From the NCBI RefSeq assembly GCF_018139145.2, contig NC_059477.1:15239522-15303521 (forward strand): 64,000 nt of DNA, given 5' to 3'. The notes under the pieces are model-generated. The model was not told the origin of the DNA. It saw only the letters and a program-made list of their open reading frames with translations, and did not search any database. This document shows positions 14,351 to 29,352 of the stretch, one piece after another (within the stretch, counting starts at the first letter, position 1; each line of letters begins with the position of its first letter). The translations under genes and the position numbers were made by a program. Origin of the DNA: Gymnogyps californianus (taxonomy: Eukaryota; Chordata; Aves; Accipitriformes; Cathartidae).

Positions 14351-17300
14351 AAGACAGTCTCCCTTGCCTCCGTGCAACTCTCTACCTCTGCTCCCTTCCA
14401 CAAGCCCTGGAAACAATTCTGCCTCCCCAAAGACCCTCTCCTACTTGCTCTCCGGCACTCCCTGGGGAAGGAGAGGGCTAAGAATATGGCTCCTATTCCT
14501 GTTGCTGCCACCACTGATGGGAGCCACGTGGGTGCCACAGCTGTCCCTTACAAGCCCAAAAGCTTTCTCTGGCAGCCACAACAGCAGCTTCCTCAGATGG
14601 AGGAGGAGACAGTCTGTGCATGCTGCCGAAACACCCACTCCTCTCCTCCCTCACCACCAGAGCTGGAGGTCTGCAGCCAGTGACTACTACTTAGTTCCCC
14701 CTATGCTTAAAAGCAGCCTCAAAGGTAACTCTTCTAATAGAAGCATTACCGCTCCCCCAAATCCTCATGCTTGAAAAAGCAAACCACATTTAAAATAAAA
14801 AACAGATAAATAAAGTGACATAGCTGCAGCCGGAGAAAGTGAAGCTCCACTCTGAATGTAGGGGAGCCCACCTCTCTCCGTCCGCTATAGAAGAACCTAG
14901 TTTCCTAACTCAGACAATTAATGATGGATTATGTGAAAACAGCAAATCAGATGATGCTGTTGAGGCATGATATGAACTAAACAGAAGAGCAGTTAATCTA
15001 AATCTCATGTGGGATGGTTATTATTGGATGTTGCCATTGTTGCTGCTGAGTCCAGCTGTAACATCGGTTTTGGTGGCAACACATAGAAAAACGTGGAAGT
15101 CCTGTACCTCATTATAAAACAAGGAGAAATCTCCCCCTGTGGAACATGGTGAAAGCTGACAAATGAATACTACAGAAAAGGTTGGGGGAGAACGGTTAAC
15201 GGTAAAGGTATTCTGAGTCAAGACCATGAAAACAAATCTCTTCTTCCAATGCCTCTATTTTGTAACATGGACAAGACGAATAAATAAAAAAACCCGTCAT
15301 CAATGCTGAGGACATGTATACTGTGGCCTCAGATCACTCCTGAAATTCCCTGTTGGGAGGATATTTGCCAAGGTTCCCGTCACCAGCCCCGCCGGGGACA
15401 GCGGAGGGAGGCACTGCACCAACAGGCACCGCAGGGCAGGACCCCAGCGGCAGCTCCTCTAACACACCCGCAGCAGGGGCCTCTTCTGACTATTGAAGGG
15501 AGCTGGCTCTGCTCACCATGGTCAGCAATGGCACATGCTAGCAAGGGATAATCACTCATTTGGTATTATCAAGCAGGGGAACAGGTAGGGGAAATACCAC
15601 CCATCCACATTCTGCAAATCAAAATGTGTTCTGCTTCTAGCGCTAAGTTTCCACTGTATGTATACAAAATACATAGTGCTTACGCCAACTTATGGAAATG
15701 AGAGGAGCTGCAACTGCCTGTATTTCCACAAAAGGGTATTTGTATTAACGGAGGGTAACTTTATCAAACTTTGATCTACAGACAGCACATCTCTGGAATT
15801 CTACATTTTTTACTGGAAGGAGGCATATAGCAGCGTCACATGACATGGAGCGGAAGTTACTTAAAACAAGAAAATCTCGAAATGTTTCAGATTCATACAA
15901 GTTAACGCCATTTAACAACAAAATTCAGGACACTAAAACAATATTGACATGATAGTGTTTTCAAACACAAACACACTCATCCCACAGCAGATCAGGAATA
16001 TTTCTAGCAGTATATTTTTTCCCATAGTTTTCCTATATGTTTCTCCTTGAAGGTTTCAAAATAATCAAGCAATTCTGCTTTCCCTGTAACTCTTGGACCT
16101 TTTCAAATCTGAATTAACTCTTCTATACACAAACATCTTTTTGCCCGTCTGCAAAGAGAAGCTCCCGGCACTGTTCAAATCCTTAATTTTTTCCCCTCTA
16201 AAAATCTTTTCATCTGATTTCCCCCTCCCCCCAAAGGATGTTTTTTTAGTTTTGTTATTCCTTCTTCTTTCCTTGCCTCCTTATTTCCCCACCCCTTCCC
16301 TGAGACTCATCTCCAGCTTTTCTTTTTTTTGTATTTTGTTTGAGGTCTTATGAAACCCTGACCTGTTTACAGAGAAAAACCCACACAGCTCAAGGGCTAA
16401 TGTTTTACCCCTTACTCACCATCCCGTATCTGGCTGCAGTCAACACTAACCAGAATTCATCATCATCAATGGATTTTCAGTGACATGCGCTGTTATTTGC
16501 TCAGATAATGGCCCCATATATTGCCTTTGAAATGAGGGTGTGACCATTACTTAGGGATATTCTCAAGAGTCAGTAATTGGCGTTGCTGCGGGACATGTTT
16601 GCTTCATGTTTTGAAGGCAGACCTGCAGAAAAGCAAGCTTTGAAGTGTTTTTTGGATGGTACAGTGCTCTCAGAAGGACACAACGATATTAACCTAAGCA
16701 CATCATCTTTGGATTGGAGCAGGCCATTCGCTAGCTAGTTTGGAGCACAGGGGAGGAACAGGCATACGCTGCCTCTGAAAGGTCAGGCAAACACATGAGG
16801 GTACAGACCCTTCCAAATTCTGTAGTGAGGGCCAGGCTAAACAATGTAGGCTGGAGTGGCCTCACTCCAGCTTCTGACAGGTATCTTCCTTACCTCCACA
16901 TAGTTTTGAGATGGCCTTCAAATCTTTCAAGACCGCCTCAGGAACACCTGCAAACAAAACACCACTGCAACATCCCCATCAGAGATACAACTCTCCTTGC
17001 AATAGGCTCTGCACAGATGCGTAATAAAGAGACAGTCCTGTTGCCACACACAGCAGAATGACAGAAACAGTAAAAGCAGGCGGGGGAGCGCAGGATAATA
17101 CGGAAATAATACTGGTCCGCAGGATGCCTGACAGTGATACTTGCTGTTTTAGGAAGGAGGCAAATGTAACATGCCTATACAGGCTGCAAAGACAACTTCA
17201 GAGTTTATGAGCCTCACTGCTGTTTAAAGTCGCTACAGACAGACAGTATGCTATTTTTTTTTTTATTTAAAAGAACTAACAACTTGATAGAACTACTGGA

Positions 17301-18988
17301 CAAACAGGACCAAGCTGCTTTGGTGCCAGGTAACTGTAAGAAGCGTGTACAGAATATCTGTGAGAATGCAGCCTCCAAAATTACTATTTCCAGTGTAGGA
17401 TAAATATCCATCCACTTCTCTAGTCCTCAACTTCACAAGCTTGCCAACTGAGCACAAATGTGGATCACAGCCTCCATTCCTGGAGCAGCAGAGAGATGGA
17501 TATGCTGTATCCAGTCCAGCTCTGTACACTTGTCCCACCTGGAGAGAGGAAAGCAAGCCGGCCCACCAAGATTTGGGAGAAGGAGGAGGAGAGATAGCTT
17601 CCATCTGCTGTATTTTTTCTGCAATGGCCAAGGTTTAAAACCCCATGGATGTGCATTATCACTGACTTAAGCACAGTGACCATAAGATTTTTCCTTCCCT
17701 CATTTTTCTTAATTCAAGTATATCCTCCATTAATGCAGAAAATTACCCTTTTTTTCCCCATCTAATTCACTGCTCCCCATGGGATAGCCATTAAAATTGA
17801 TTCATGAATACACTACATTTACAGGCAAAAGTGGAAACAGAGAAACCCCCTCCCCATCACGTCCCTCTCTAGGATGGAGTTTGAGACACTTTGAACAAAG
17901 AACCATCAAATCTTCTGGCATACAGCTTAGAAATCAGAATGTGATTTCCAGTCTGTATCTCTTGCTTCATTACAGAAGATATGGCCCTTAAAATAGGCAA
18001 TTGGCTTTGACCAGTAATGTTTTAGGCTCTAGCTTTTAGTTTTGTTTTTCTGTAGATTCCACACCGCAACAGGCGGCTTCCCTCCCTCCAATCCTGCCCC
18101 CCAACCCCAGCTGCAGCAGTGAAGATACCTAAAGGATTCAGGCAGCTGGAGAAAATGCAAGACCCTGGCTCTTGGGCCTCGTCTGTGTTTCACTCCTTTC
18201 ACTCCTGAACATACATCTGTATTTGACAAAGTCATGTTTATCAGATAGATCAGCAGATAGTCTGCTATCTGTGTTGTGGTGCAGAATTAGGTCAGAAGAG
18301 TACTCTGCCAGCTTGCGTTTAGCTGTTTAATCCTGCATAGAGTAGTCGTGGAGACAGCAATAAAGGACAACTCATCACACTAACCAAATTCTTCACTCCC
18401 TAATCCTGGTCAGTTTTCCAACCTTGAGAGGAAAATGAAATAAATATCATACATTACTACTTTTTAACTGCATATTCCAATAGCACAAATTTATGAGAAC
18501 ACAACTGAGGCCAGGAGGCAAATTTATTTTATGAAAATATATCATGTTTGAGGGCAAATTGAATGTTATAAAAATAAAGTCTGAAGAATGGTAGTTCTCA
18601 ACTTTTAAGCTGTCGTCTTCTGCGATGCCGTAGCTGGGTTTTCCAGCCAGCCTCACCAGATGGCCACATTGGCCACCATCAGAACAGCAGTCTGGAAACA
18701 AGTGCCCTACAGCCTTGCCTCAGCACCTTGGCTGGAACACGCTCTGAGGCGGCAGTTCTGTACTCACAGTTCAGAGATACTCCCAGTGCACTCGCTTAAG
18801 AATTCCTGAAATTTGTGAAGAGATTAAAGCCAAACTTCGGGTCCCATAGAGGTCAGGGAAAATAACAGAATGTTGGTTACCAGCTTTTAAATGTTAATCA
18901 TCACTATTCATACTAAAACCTTGTTACACTAAAAACAACCCCTCCTCACACCAGCACACAGTATGAAAATCTGCTTAAAAATAGTATT

Positions 18989-19005
18989 AAAAAAAAAAAA
19001 AAAAA
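18989..19005. repeat. A homopolymer (17)
   Basis: An uninterrupted run of A. The flanking sequence shows no recognisable retroposon body. Confidence 0.95.
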
Positions 19006-22000
19006 GGAATTTTCTCCTAAGCAGTAGGTAAGTTCAGCTGCAGAGGATTCCAGCACCTACATACAATTTTTTGTTTCATGGAGGCTGTGCAACCATTCCT
19101 CCTCTTACATACAACTGTGCAAATCAGTGTGTTAGTGATGCTTTTGCAAAGAGGGTTTGACAACAATAGAGAGTCCCCAGCCTGCTAAATAAGAACTGAC
19201 AACTCCATTTGAAAGCTGTCTCTGGATGTGTTTTATGTGCAGAAATTATCTGTGACAGTTCAGATCAAAATAGAGTTTTCGTTTCATGTGAGAGGTAAAT
19301 GGACAATAGAATAGGTTACTTTAAATGCTGTAGTCTAGTTCAATTAATGTTTCAGACATTTTTGTATGGATTTCTTCCATATTCTGCGCTCTAAACTTTG
19401 GGGTAAAAAAAATTTAAAACTCATTTTGTCAATAGCATGATGCAAAGAACAGGCCAAAAGGTAATAAAAGTGGTTAACAAAAACAGTCATGCAGAAGTAT
19501 GGCAAAAAAGCTCAAGTTACAGTAATCTGGCTGTGAAACTAGTAAGTATAAAACAGAAAAGCAAACATCACTTCATCATTCTTTCAGGGAGAACGAGGCA
19601 AGGGAATCAGTTCCGATTTCCCACCTCAAACAACAGAAATTTTGCCACTTACTTTGACAGAAACAGGACTTGCACATCAGTCTTCTTTCTGAGCAGCAGA
19701 TACAAATTCACATGCTATCACTTGCTTTTCAGATTGTGCAACATAAATTTACAATTTCTAGCTTAACTATACCAATGACACCATTTGTACTTTAAAAAAA
19801 TGTCAGATCCAAGATACTGCTTTGGCCTCTGATGCAAGGTTGCAGATTTTCATGTTTTCCAGAACATTATACCTGCTGATTCTTTCAAAGATATGCCCCA
19901 TTAAGTACCAGGCATGCTATGTTACCAGAAATAAGACAGAATACAATATGAAAGCATTAATGATTTCATCTGTTCTTGTATCCTTTTATGCACTGTGGCA
20001 ACTGCTGCGATCTTATGTATACAGTGACTATCACATGTTACTACCCACATCTACAGAAATGAAGCATCCACTACACCAAATTTATGTGTTTATCTAAATT
20101 CAGATGTGAACTGTCACTTTTCATCCCAGTAAACACACATTCACATTTGTTACCTGTAAATCAATCACTTGTTTCCTGACTCATTTTAAAGAAGTGTGTT
20201 TTCTTAAAGGTCTGGAGCCACCGCTGTGTTACTCAAGCACAACAGTGGCTCTCACATAGAACTGAAGGGAGCTGTGCTGATTCAGTGCCTGTAGCTTCCT
20301 AACTATCTTTTTCAAAGTTGATGGGGAAACCAGTAGTTCATACATTGCTTTTTAGATGTAAGCACTAAGTATCGTTAGTAGAGAAGCTACGGACCCACGA
20401 GTGAGTGATCTCATCCCAAACAAAGGCCCACGAACCTTACATAATCTATTTTGTTTATGCCACACTTTAAACAATGCAGATTTTGAATCTTTTCTGAGAA
20501 ACAGCATTTTTCTTGGCACGATTTTCAACTTCCACCCACTTGGAAGAGCAGGTGTCTTTGTCATTTCTCAACCCTGGGAATAAAGAAAACATTTAGAAAA
20601 CATGTTAAAATTGTTTTCCTAAAGTCAGGGGACATTAATTTAAGGTTCCATGGGCATTACAGAAGAACAGACCTCCACTATAAATGCACTGAGCTAGTAG
20701 AAACACTAACTGAGACAAAGCATTCAGAAGATACGAGACCTCAGTATCTCTACTGGCCAAAGACTGAACACTGGTAATCTTATTCCTCAGAGGCAGGTTT
20801 TAACACAAAAGAGAAATTAACTTCTATCTATGCACTGAAAAGAAAAACAACAGAACAATGAAGCTGCTCAGACATCTGGTGTGTTTGCCATGGCTAATAG
20901 TAATGACATAGCGAGCAGAGTGCAGATTAAAGGCGAAAAGGTATGAAGGAATACTGTTAATCATTTCAGAAGCCACACAGACATGTAAAAAAATACCAGT
21001 ACTCAGACTAATGAGTCTAAATTTTGGGAGGAATTCTCAAGCACTTATCATATTTAGATTGATAATCTATTTGTAGCAGCGCTCAAAGAAAGAGAATTAG
21101 ACTTCTGCCTATTCAGTTTTGGAGCCAGAACATGTCACTAAGTGCAAGAGACTTTTCAAGCTCTGTAGCAAAGAGGTCAAAGCATCACCACTGATGCAGA
21201 CAGTGGTATTTACAGAGAAAAGGAGGAAAAGATCAATCCCTTCCCCTCAGTCCCCTTTACTCTCCCTCTCTGAAGCAGCTGCTGCTTAAAAATTGCCATT
21301 GTATAGAGGCACGAAATAATTGCCTCGGTTTTTTTTTTCAAATCAGGGACAGCAGGAGATGTTTAAGGAAGAAAACAACACCTTATCCAGGTGAAGGACT
21401 GCAGACTGTCTCCTTGTAATTTGTGTACTAACAATCAGTAACAATTAGGAACAGGTTTATTGCTCTGATGCTGTTCCCCAGCCCTCCTCCACAACCTCAC
21501 ACCTCTTTGACATGTTGTGGAAGCATCCGCTGATATGCAAAGCAGGGACTCCAGCTGCAGAAGGCCTCCTCTGTCATTACCCCAGAGCAGAGCAGAAGCA
21601 ATCCAGGTCCCCTGGTTAGCAGCACACTTACAGCATACAAGTGCTCAATTAAAGCAGTCCTTTCAGACAATTATTGAGCGTTATGGTGACTCAGGCATAG
21701 AAAATAGTTGTCCTCTCCCCGCCTCGCCACAAGACAGACCACGTTTTGAGCGTGTTTTCATCCCTCTGAAGGTGCGTTGTTGCTTACTTTTCAATTGCCA
21801 GGCCATGTACAACACTCACATTAGAAACATATTCTATGCTTAAACTTAGAGGCCAGTCTCAAAATAATTGTTTTCCATGCATTTTATGTAAATACCATAA
21901 CGATCATTTGCGGCTCATTCCCATTTACAAGGTAATAACCATATCCAGGACTAAGTATGCATCAAAGCCTAAGGGCAGAAATGTTTATAACAGATAAACT

Positions 22001-25000
22001 CCACAGCTGAAGGACATGTTCTAGCTAATACTGGTTTGAGAAGAAATGCCCCTAAGATACTATTATGCTCAAAAATTTTATTCAGGATTAAAATTTTAAG
22101 TGAATGAAGAAATTAAACCATAAATATGGGTCAAAGACTGAATGATAAGATGTTGTTTGAAATCTTAAAACATTAGTTGGCTTTTTCTCGTTTCTCCTCA
22201 CTGCTTCCAAGTCACTGGAGGAAAGGGGCTCACAAGTGCAGATTCCACAGAGGACTGTGACACTGCAAAACTGTCACACTGACCTACTGGTACACAAGTA
22301 GGAAACTGGAGAGCAACAAGAAGGGGAAAAAATAAATTAAGAGGACAGTTATTGCTCTACAAGTACGTTATATTTATTTCATTTTTAGCACTTTCTAGAG
22401 GTATCTCACACTCACTCCTCTTGCATCTTTTTATCGTGACTTGTTTTTTGTTTTTCTCCACTTCAGCTTGGTGGAATGAAAAAATGAAGGCAGCTACTGT
22501 TTTGCAGGCAACTGAAGAGTACAAAATCTTTCATGCAATCACTCTCCACTGCTTTCTAAAAATGGCCTCCAGACATCAAGGACAAGTTAGTGATGAAAAA
22601 AGATAACCAGCGTGGTTATGTGAAACAACATCATTTTCTCATGTCCCTCTGTCCTAATGAAAGACCTCACTTTCTCTCAGATGCAGGCCACAATGTAGTT
22701 TAAGACAAGTTATTTATTTCATTTTCTATGACAGTCTAACATCACTCTCCAAAAAATAGTCACAATTCTCTCAGACCATCCCAAGATCAATACCGATATC
22801 TTGATCAATGTCAACAAATGCTCTGCTGCTGCATGGCCTGCCAGTGAAACTGCTCCTTAGCCACAGTACACGTAGACTCCATATGGTGCCAGGTCTCCTT
22901 GCGGGAATGTAAGGACAGTCCCAGAGGTTCAGAGTATATACCAACTTAACTATATCGGAAGACTTGAGCTGACAAAACAATAAACTATTTCTTGGCCTAC
23001 TATGACCCCTTGGATTACTGTCTGTGCCAGTGGACTTGTGATCATGGATTGAAAAATAGCACGTTTTAGAGTTTGTCATTGACTGTATGCTCTGCACAGC
23101 TGTCAGACAATAATCACAATTATTCTCTTTTTATTCAGCATCCTGTTGCCTATTAAGCCATTTCCATCACATCTCATCAGTCCTCCCAATATTTTTGGTA
23201 GCACAATATGGAGTGATTTTCAGCTTTTCAAACAACATCAATTCTTACAGTTTTCTGCTAACCGAAAGATCTGGTTCATGCTTCTGCCTATACTTGCTGT
23301 CAGCAATGCTTCTTACTAAGTGCTTGGGTAACCTTTCACCACTGGCATCTTGACACAAGCAGGGAGCAAGGTCCTGGACTCTTTTTAGGAGCAGTCGTTT
23401 TATCCTGCTATTAGATGCTTGAACCCTCCATGAGAAGGTTCCCATCGACTCATTCTGAGGTCAGATCTGTGGCCCCATTAGATCTTTTATATCTTACTAT
23501 GTTGAGAACTAAGTCACTCAGTGGAACAGAAGAATTAAGATTAGCAAAAAAATCTTAAAGATCTGCCAGCGTAAACCCCAGGTAAACTGGGACTGCAGAA
23601 AAATCAGTGTATGGCAAGAATTCCCTACATCTTATGGATGTGTAGAGATGACAACAATTTCCACTACACAATTAAGCTGTATAAGTACCATACAGATCTA
23701 AGCACTTTCTCGGGACATGAGCAGTCATGCTGGAAAACCCCACCAGAGTTACTGCATTGTTCCTGGTGGGAGCATAACCTGGCAATGCTGGTAGTTCTGA
23801 GGTGTGCCCCATGGTTCCCTGTGCTGCAGTCATCTCAACTGGTGTAAAAGTTTTTCCTGGTGAACTGAGAAAACCAATCGAGTGTTTGAGAACGTATGAG
23901 AAATTGTGGGATGCCATTTGAAGACTCTCAGGACTCAGTCATGCTCCTCACTGCTTAATGAGGAGGAGGGATGGGGATTGCTTTACCTGTAGCTCAGAGG
24001 AGCCTGTTAACACAGGTCCCACTGACCTTGGATAACCTCAGACAGAAGTGAAGACACTGAAAACATTTCTCATGGCTCCAGTCAGTCTATATCCATTTTC
24101 CCTGTCACATCTAAGAGTTACTTCTCCATCCTTACTAGGCAGACGTCACCGCTCTCTTAACTGGAGCTACTCAGCATTTTGAAGCAGTCCAGTGATAGCC
24201 CTTTTTTCCCCTCCTCCAAACTTAACCCTTTGTCCATTACTTTAAGATTTCTGGGAAACAATTCTTTGTCTCCCACTAAACTTTGACTATTTTCTAAAAA
24301 TAGTTTGACCAGAAGCCACTAATTTATCTCAACAAAGTGAAAAGTCAGGACAGAGCTTGCTGTGAGCTCATGTCATCACCTGGACTTTGAACATACAGAT
24401 GCTTATACATGAGCTGGTTTGTGCTCTTCACGTCCAACCTCCTCCACCTCCAAAAAAGAGTCGTAGTTTGCACAGACTTAAAAAGTCTAGCACAACAATA
24501 TCCCATACCCTGATCTACCGGTCATTTTACTAAACCAAGATTATCTCTACAATGAAAGAAAGAATCCCTTTCTTCCATTTAACTAGTAGCAGTTAGGAAA
24601 AAACTTAGGAGAGGATTTTTTGAAACTCATGGTTTTGGACAGAGCGCGAGCTGCCTGAGGTCAGCAATGTAGATTCATCTTACACTGGGCTACACAGCAG
24701 AGCTTGCACAAGGCCAAGTCACCAGGGCTTTCTCTGGAACTACTTGCCTATCCAGAAGCTAGGAGATCGTAAGGCAAAATGACTGTGTCAAGAAGCTGGG
24801 GGAAAACCAGCAGATAGTTAACAAAAAGACTGGGAACTGGGCTGAGAGAAAGCGAAAACAAAGAAAAACAAACAGCTTCTTGGCAAAGGACTTGCTGGAA
24901 GGACAAGCCTCACAACTGTGAGCAGCATAATGACCTTCTGCTTGTTGTTTCTTTTCAATCAGGGAAATGGGACTAGGTTAACATTCATCATCTAACCAGA

Positions 25001-25352
25001 ATTGCAGTACAGAATAAACCTACCTGACTGAAAACATACCTTTTTTTTTTCCTTAGCTAGAGCAGCTCTGCAAGGCTAATGATGGGGCCAAAGAGACTCA
25101 TTCTGACAGAAGACAACCTGGAGCAATGAAAAGCTGGGCATTTTGAAAACCCTAAAGTATATAAAGTAGACCAGACTACTGGAGAGTAGTGGGAAAATAG
25201 AACCACATCAGATTTAACCATGTCCCTTACACTTAAAATAAGATTTAGCAATTTTATTTAAGATTACCAAATTCTCAGAGGAAATGCATTTCTCTGTACT
25301 GCTACCAGACAACTATTGATTAGGAAGAAGAAAACACAGTACACAATGCTAC

Positions 25353-25368
25353 ATCCATCCATCCATCC
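25353..25368. repeat. Microsatellite (ATCC)4
   Basis: Four perfect ATCC units. Confidence 0.95.
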
Positions 25369-26185
25369 TGCGTATCCAGTAAGGCAGACTTCCTTGTTCA
25401 AGGAAAATATCCTAGTTACATTGCTTGCCTGCTAAATGGAAATACCACATGCTATTAGGGTTTGCACTTGAAGTATGGAAGTGACTGGCCTATAAACAAG
25501 ATTTTAACAGCTTCTCTTTTGAACAACTCTGACTGTTTAATTAATCTTCAGCCATTAACCATTCATTTAAAATGCCACTTACAAAATCTTAATTTTGCAC
25601 ATTATCAGCTGGTTCACAAATAGCTATCTATGAGCAGAAGTGTAATGATCTTCCTCTCTCTTTCTTGGAGCTTACCAGCCTTATAGTCAATTCTGGCTTC
25701 TTAATTAACCACACACACATATTAGCATTTGAAATTAAATGGTTTTGTTAAAAAAAAAATATTGTGCAGAGAAAAGTTAATACATACACACATTACTCTG
25801 CTGCTGATTAAAGAAGCAAGTATGAGCTTTTGGTCAAACAACATCCTGCATAAGGCAGAATTTAGCATCTCTTGCTCACACTAGGAAATACGCTATGGCA
25901 GGAACACATGCAAGGCCATATGATTTCATTCCAGCTGCATGGACGATCTCATTTTGTCTTTATTTGTACATTTAAGAGGCTGACACCACCATCTGCATTT
26001 CACTCTGTATCTTCTGGTATGGTCCCATCTTCCAGTAACAGACCTGCTCTTTCTCCAGGGACCTATCTTTTGCATTTGCATCCAAACGACTGAAAGAATG
26101 GGACGTTACCAATAAATAAGCAGAATTAACGTAAAATAATTCCATGCAATAATATATCACATAAGAAAAGACAGGGCTGGAGGGG

Positions 26186-26197
26186 AAAAAAAAAAAA
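26186..26197. repeat. A homopolymer (12)
   Basis: A run of A between GGGG and CCC. Confidence 0.95.
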
Positions 26198-26663
26198 CCC
26201 AAACCTGAATGCTTAAGACAGCTGCCAAAACTCAGCCTCATCAGCATCTGCAGCAGGACAGTCACAAGGGAGTTGTGGGAGTGCAGTATATAAAATTTTA
26301 CACATCTGTCAATAAGTGAGGTGATCCAAATGCAAACCCTAGCAGGCAGGATGCATGCAGGCAGATTTGTGACTATTCCTGACAGAATTTATTTCTGCTG
26401 AAGAATGCATGGCCTCGAACAAGCATGCACACATTACATGGCACTGGCAGCTCTGCTCTGGTTAAAGTTTGACAACTACCTTCTGTTTAGACACGTTCTA
26501 AAATGCTCAGGGTCACCTGAGTTCCATGAAATCTGGGGTTTCCATGAGAAGTGAACAATAGGTCTAGAGTCCCAAAGTAGGAAGGATCTGGATGAGGGGT
26601 GCCTGTGAAATAGCACTTTGAACTCTATCTGTAAAGCAGTTTTTCTTGAATGCTACCAGTAGA

Positions 26664-26676
26664 TTTTTTTTTTTTT
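26664..26676. repeat. T homopolymer (13)
   Basis: A run of T followed by CCCC. Confidence 0.95.
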
Positions 26677-28972
26677 CCCCATATAGGTAGGAAATAAAAC
26701 CAAGGCTCATTTAAATGTGTCCCAGGAGGTCCACTTACTCAAGATTTTCCCTAGTTAGCACAGTGAGTACGCAGCACCCACTTGTCCTTTCTGAGGAAGA
26801 AAATTGCAAATAGTATCAGGAGCAAAAAACACAGTACAAGCGTAACTCCAATGGCACAACCTACACTCCTGTGGAACTGGTGGCCAAAGGGGTGTCGGGA
26901 CTGCCCTGCTTCCATGAGCAGGACAGCTCTACTGAGAGTCCCCAGGAACCACTGAATCTCTGCTGTACTTGCCAATGCCAGTTTGAATTTAACTGTTGTC
27001 AGAAATCTATCAGCCAGGAAGGACAGTAAGTTGCCAAACATGAAGTTTCTGGTTTTAACACTATGGGGAACAGTGACTGGATCGCAGCCAAAGGTTCAGA
27101 AGGCCCTGTGGTATGTTTCAGAAAGAATAAATTCCAGAGGAATTAGAGGAGAGTCTCAGCAGATGTAGGGTAGTACAGGACAGGGAAACAGCGTAGATGA
27201 TTTTAGGACCCCAAGCAGAAGAGGCTATATGGTAAGAGAGAGTACATGCCTTGCTTGTACTTGTCACACTTTGTAAATCAAAATATTTCAATGCATGACC
27301 ATAATTCTCTTTCCACGGTAACACAAGGTACAGTGGCAAAGGGTATGTAGATATTACACAGCCTCATTCAATTTCTACCTTGCCTCCACGATATCCATCT
27401 TAAAGAATAATCATTCCTGAGTAAAGGACCATCCACTCCTACAGCAGCGGATTGCTTTTTTGCTAGTCAGTGATAAAAGGCGTTGTAAATTGACGCACAA
27501 TGAGCAATGCCCACAGTACTTTGAACTGAGAACAAGAAAACTTCAGTTTCTGGCTTACGAGACATATAGGGCTAAGTAACATACCTGGGCAACCCTACCT
27601 TGCCCTTTTTGAACAAAAACTTTTCTGTGCAGCTCTGGATTCCTATGGCCTTGTATTGAGCAGGATAGGAGCAACCTACACGTGCCCAGAAGACAAGCAT
27701 TTCGCCTGCTTTTTAGTAAAAAATGCTCCCTTTGCTAAATTTCAAAACTCTGGACCCTTTTTACTCTCCTCTCAGGCTTACACATAGCTTACATTTGCCA
27801 TTTGATTTCTCAGGACACGCACAGCAATTTTTTCCTTTGATCCTTTCCAGGGACAGGCAGACTGCTCAATGTCTTGCCCCTCTCTCTCATGACTCTGGCC
27901 AGCTCTGAGGGTGGGACGTGAGGGGCAGAATTAGGGTTGCGCAGAGGTATGGGTTTCATTTCCCCATCGTCAACTTTGTATGCTGCTAGATTGAACATTC
28001 TGGAAGAGTGCAAGTTTCCATAAGGAAACTTTCACCCTGAAATAAGGAGGATCAATTTTTCAATTAATTAATTAACATTGTAGAGTATAAGATCTTGCAC
28101 AGTGGGACCCAACACAGCATCTCCAAAAACGGAAAGCTGGATCAGACTGGAGCTTTGGACTCTACTCCTATGTAATAAAAGAGTGTTGGGTTTTTTATTA
28201 GTATTTTTTTAAATCTGCAACAAGATACAGCTCTGAATCTATTCTCGCTAAACAAAGGAAAACTGTATTCGTTTTTGTCAGACCAGCACTTTGAAATTCC
28301 CCGAGATAAGACACATAAATAAATGAAGAATTGTACTTGGCAATGAGTTTGGCATCAGACTTTAAATGTTTCATAGTTCTGGGCTGAGGAAATAAGTTGA
28401 GCAAAGTCTCTAGAACCTTTCCGGAGATGTACTCGGAGTGTTTGGATATACTTGACAGCACCATGTTCAAGGGAGGAAAAAAGAGGAAATTGCTTATTCG
28501 AAACACGAGAAAGGGTTGCACCATGTGACATGCCTGACATTTAAGTGATAATAGTGTTGTGCATATGCTCTTTTGGCTTTGGTCTGACACCTAGGCTCTG
28601 CCACAGTACAACTTAGCACTGTGATGGTACAGCCTTGATGACTAAACTCAGAGAGATGTGACTTACCACTCATTTCAGGAACATATGGGCCACAGATCAC
28701 CCAGCCTCTGCCGCAGGCTGGGGAAATATACAGTGTCTCAGGCAAAGACCCTGCGAGTTCCCCAGCTGCACAAGGTGGCTGTGCAGGCTGCACCATCCTT
28801 TGGGATGCCATTTGCATTACAGAAAATTGTGGCTAATTAGAAATAAACAGCAAAATGCTTGATTTACAAAGAAATGTGTGATTTTGCCAGCTAATTTTTT
28901 TCACTCTCTTTAACTTAACATTCACAGAATACACGGATCATGCTAATACTTTCGCTATATTCATTAATAAGG

Positions 28973-29034
28973 ACAATTTACATTTATATAGCACCTCTCT
29001 CAGTTAAGAATTCCAAAGCTTTCAGCAAAATATA
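28973..29034 (+). mobile_element. MIR/CORE-SINE-like ancient amniote repeat fragment
   Basis: The string CATTTATATAGCACCTCTCT followed by AGAATTCCAAAGCTTTCAGCA resembles the widespread amniote repeat start CATTTATATAGCGCCTTTCA ... ATCTCAAAGCGCTTTACA. The match is partial and ends quickly. Assignment to a MIR1_Amn-type family is from memory. Confidence 0.5.
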
Positions 29035-29352
29035 CACAAAAAATTACATCTATTTCACTGAATATAGTCATCGTCGGAATGAAAATCAACAATTGTGAAG
29101 CAGTGCAGAAGAACGTTACACAACAGTTGCAAATAAGACACAAAGCAAACCCCCCAAAAACCCAAAGCAAAAAACCCCTGAGATGCCAGATGCAAGTGTA
29201 GGTAAAGGGGACGTTAGTATGCAAACAGCAATGTGAAGCAGGTCTGTGTGTGCCCTGAGGAGCTGTGCTTGGAGGCCGCAAACATACTTCATAATGATTA
29301 AAGCAACCGACTTCATACATGTGCAGCCTATTGCTTTTCTGCATACTGAGGG

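Noticed and set aside
28198..28590. Minus-strand open frame of 130 codons
   Set aside because: There is no recognisable motif and no exon-like boundaries. It is compatible with chance.
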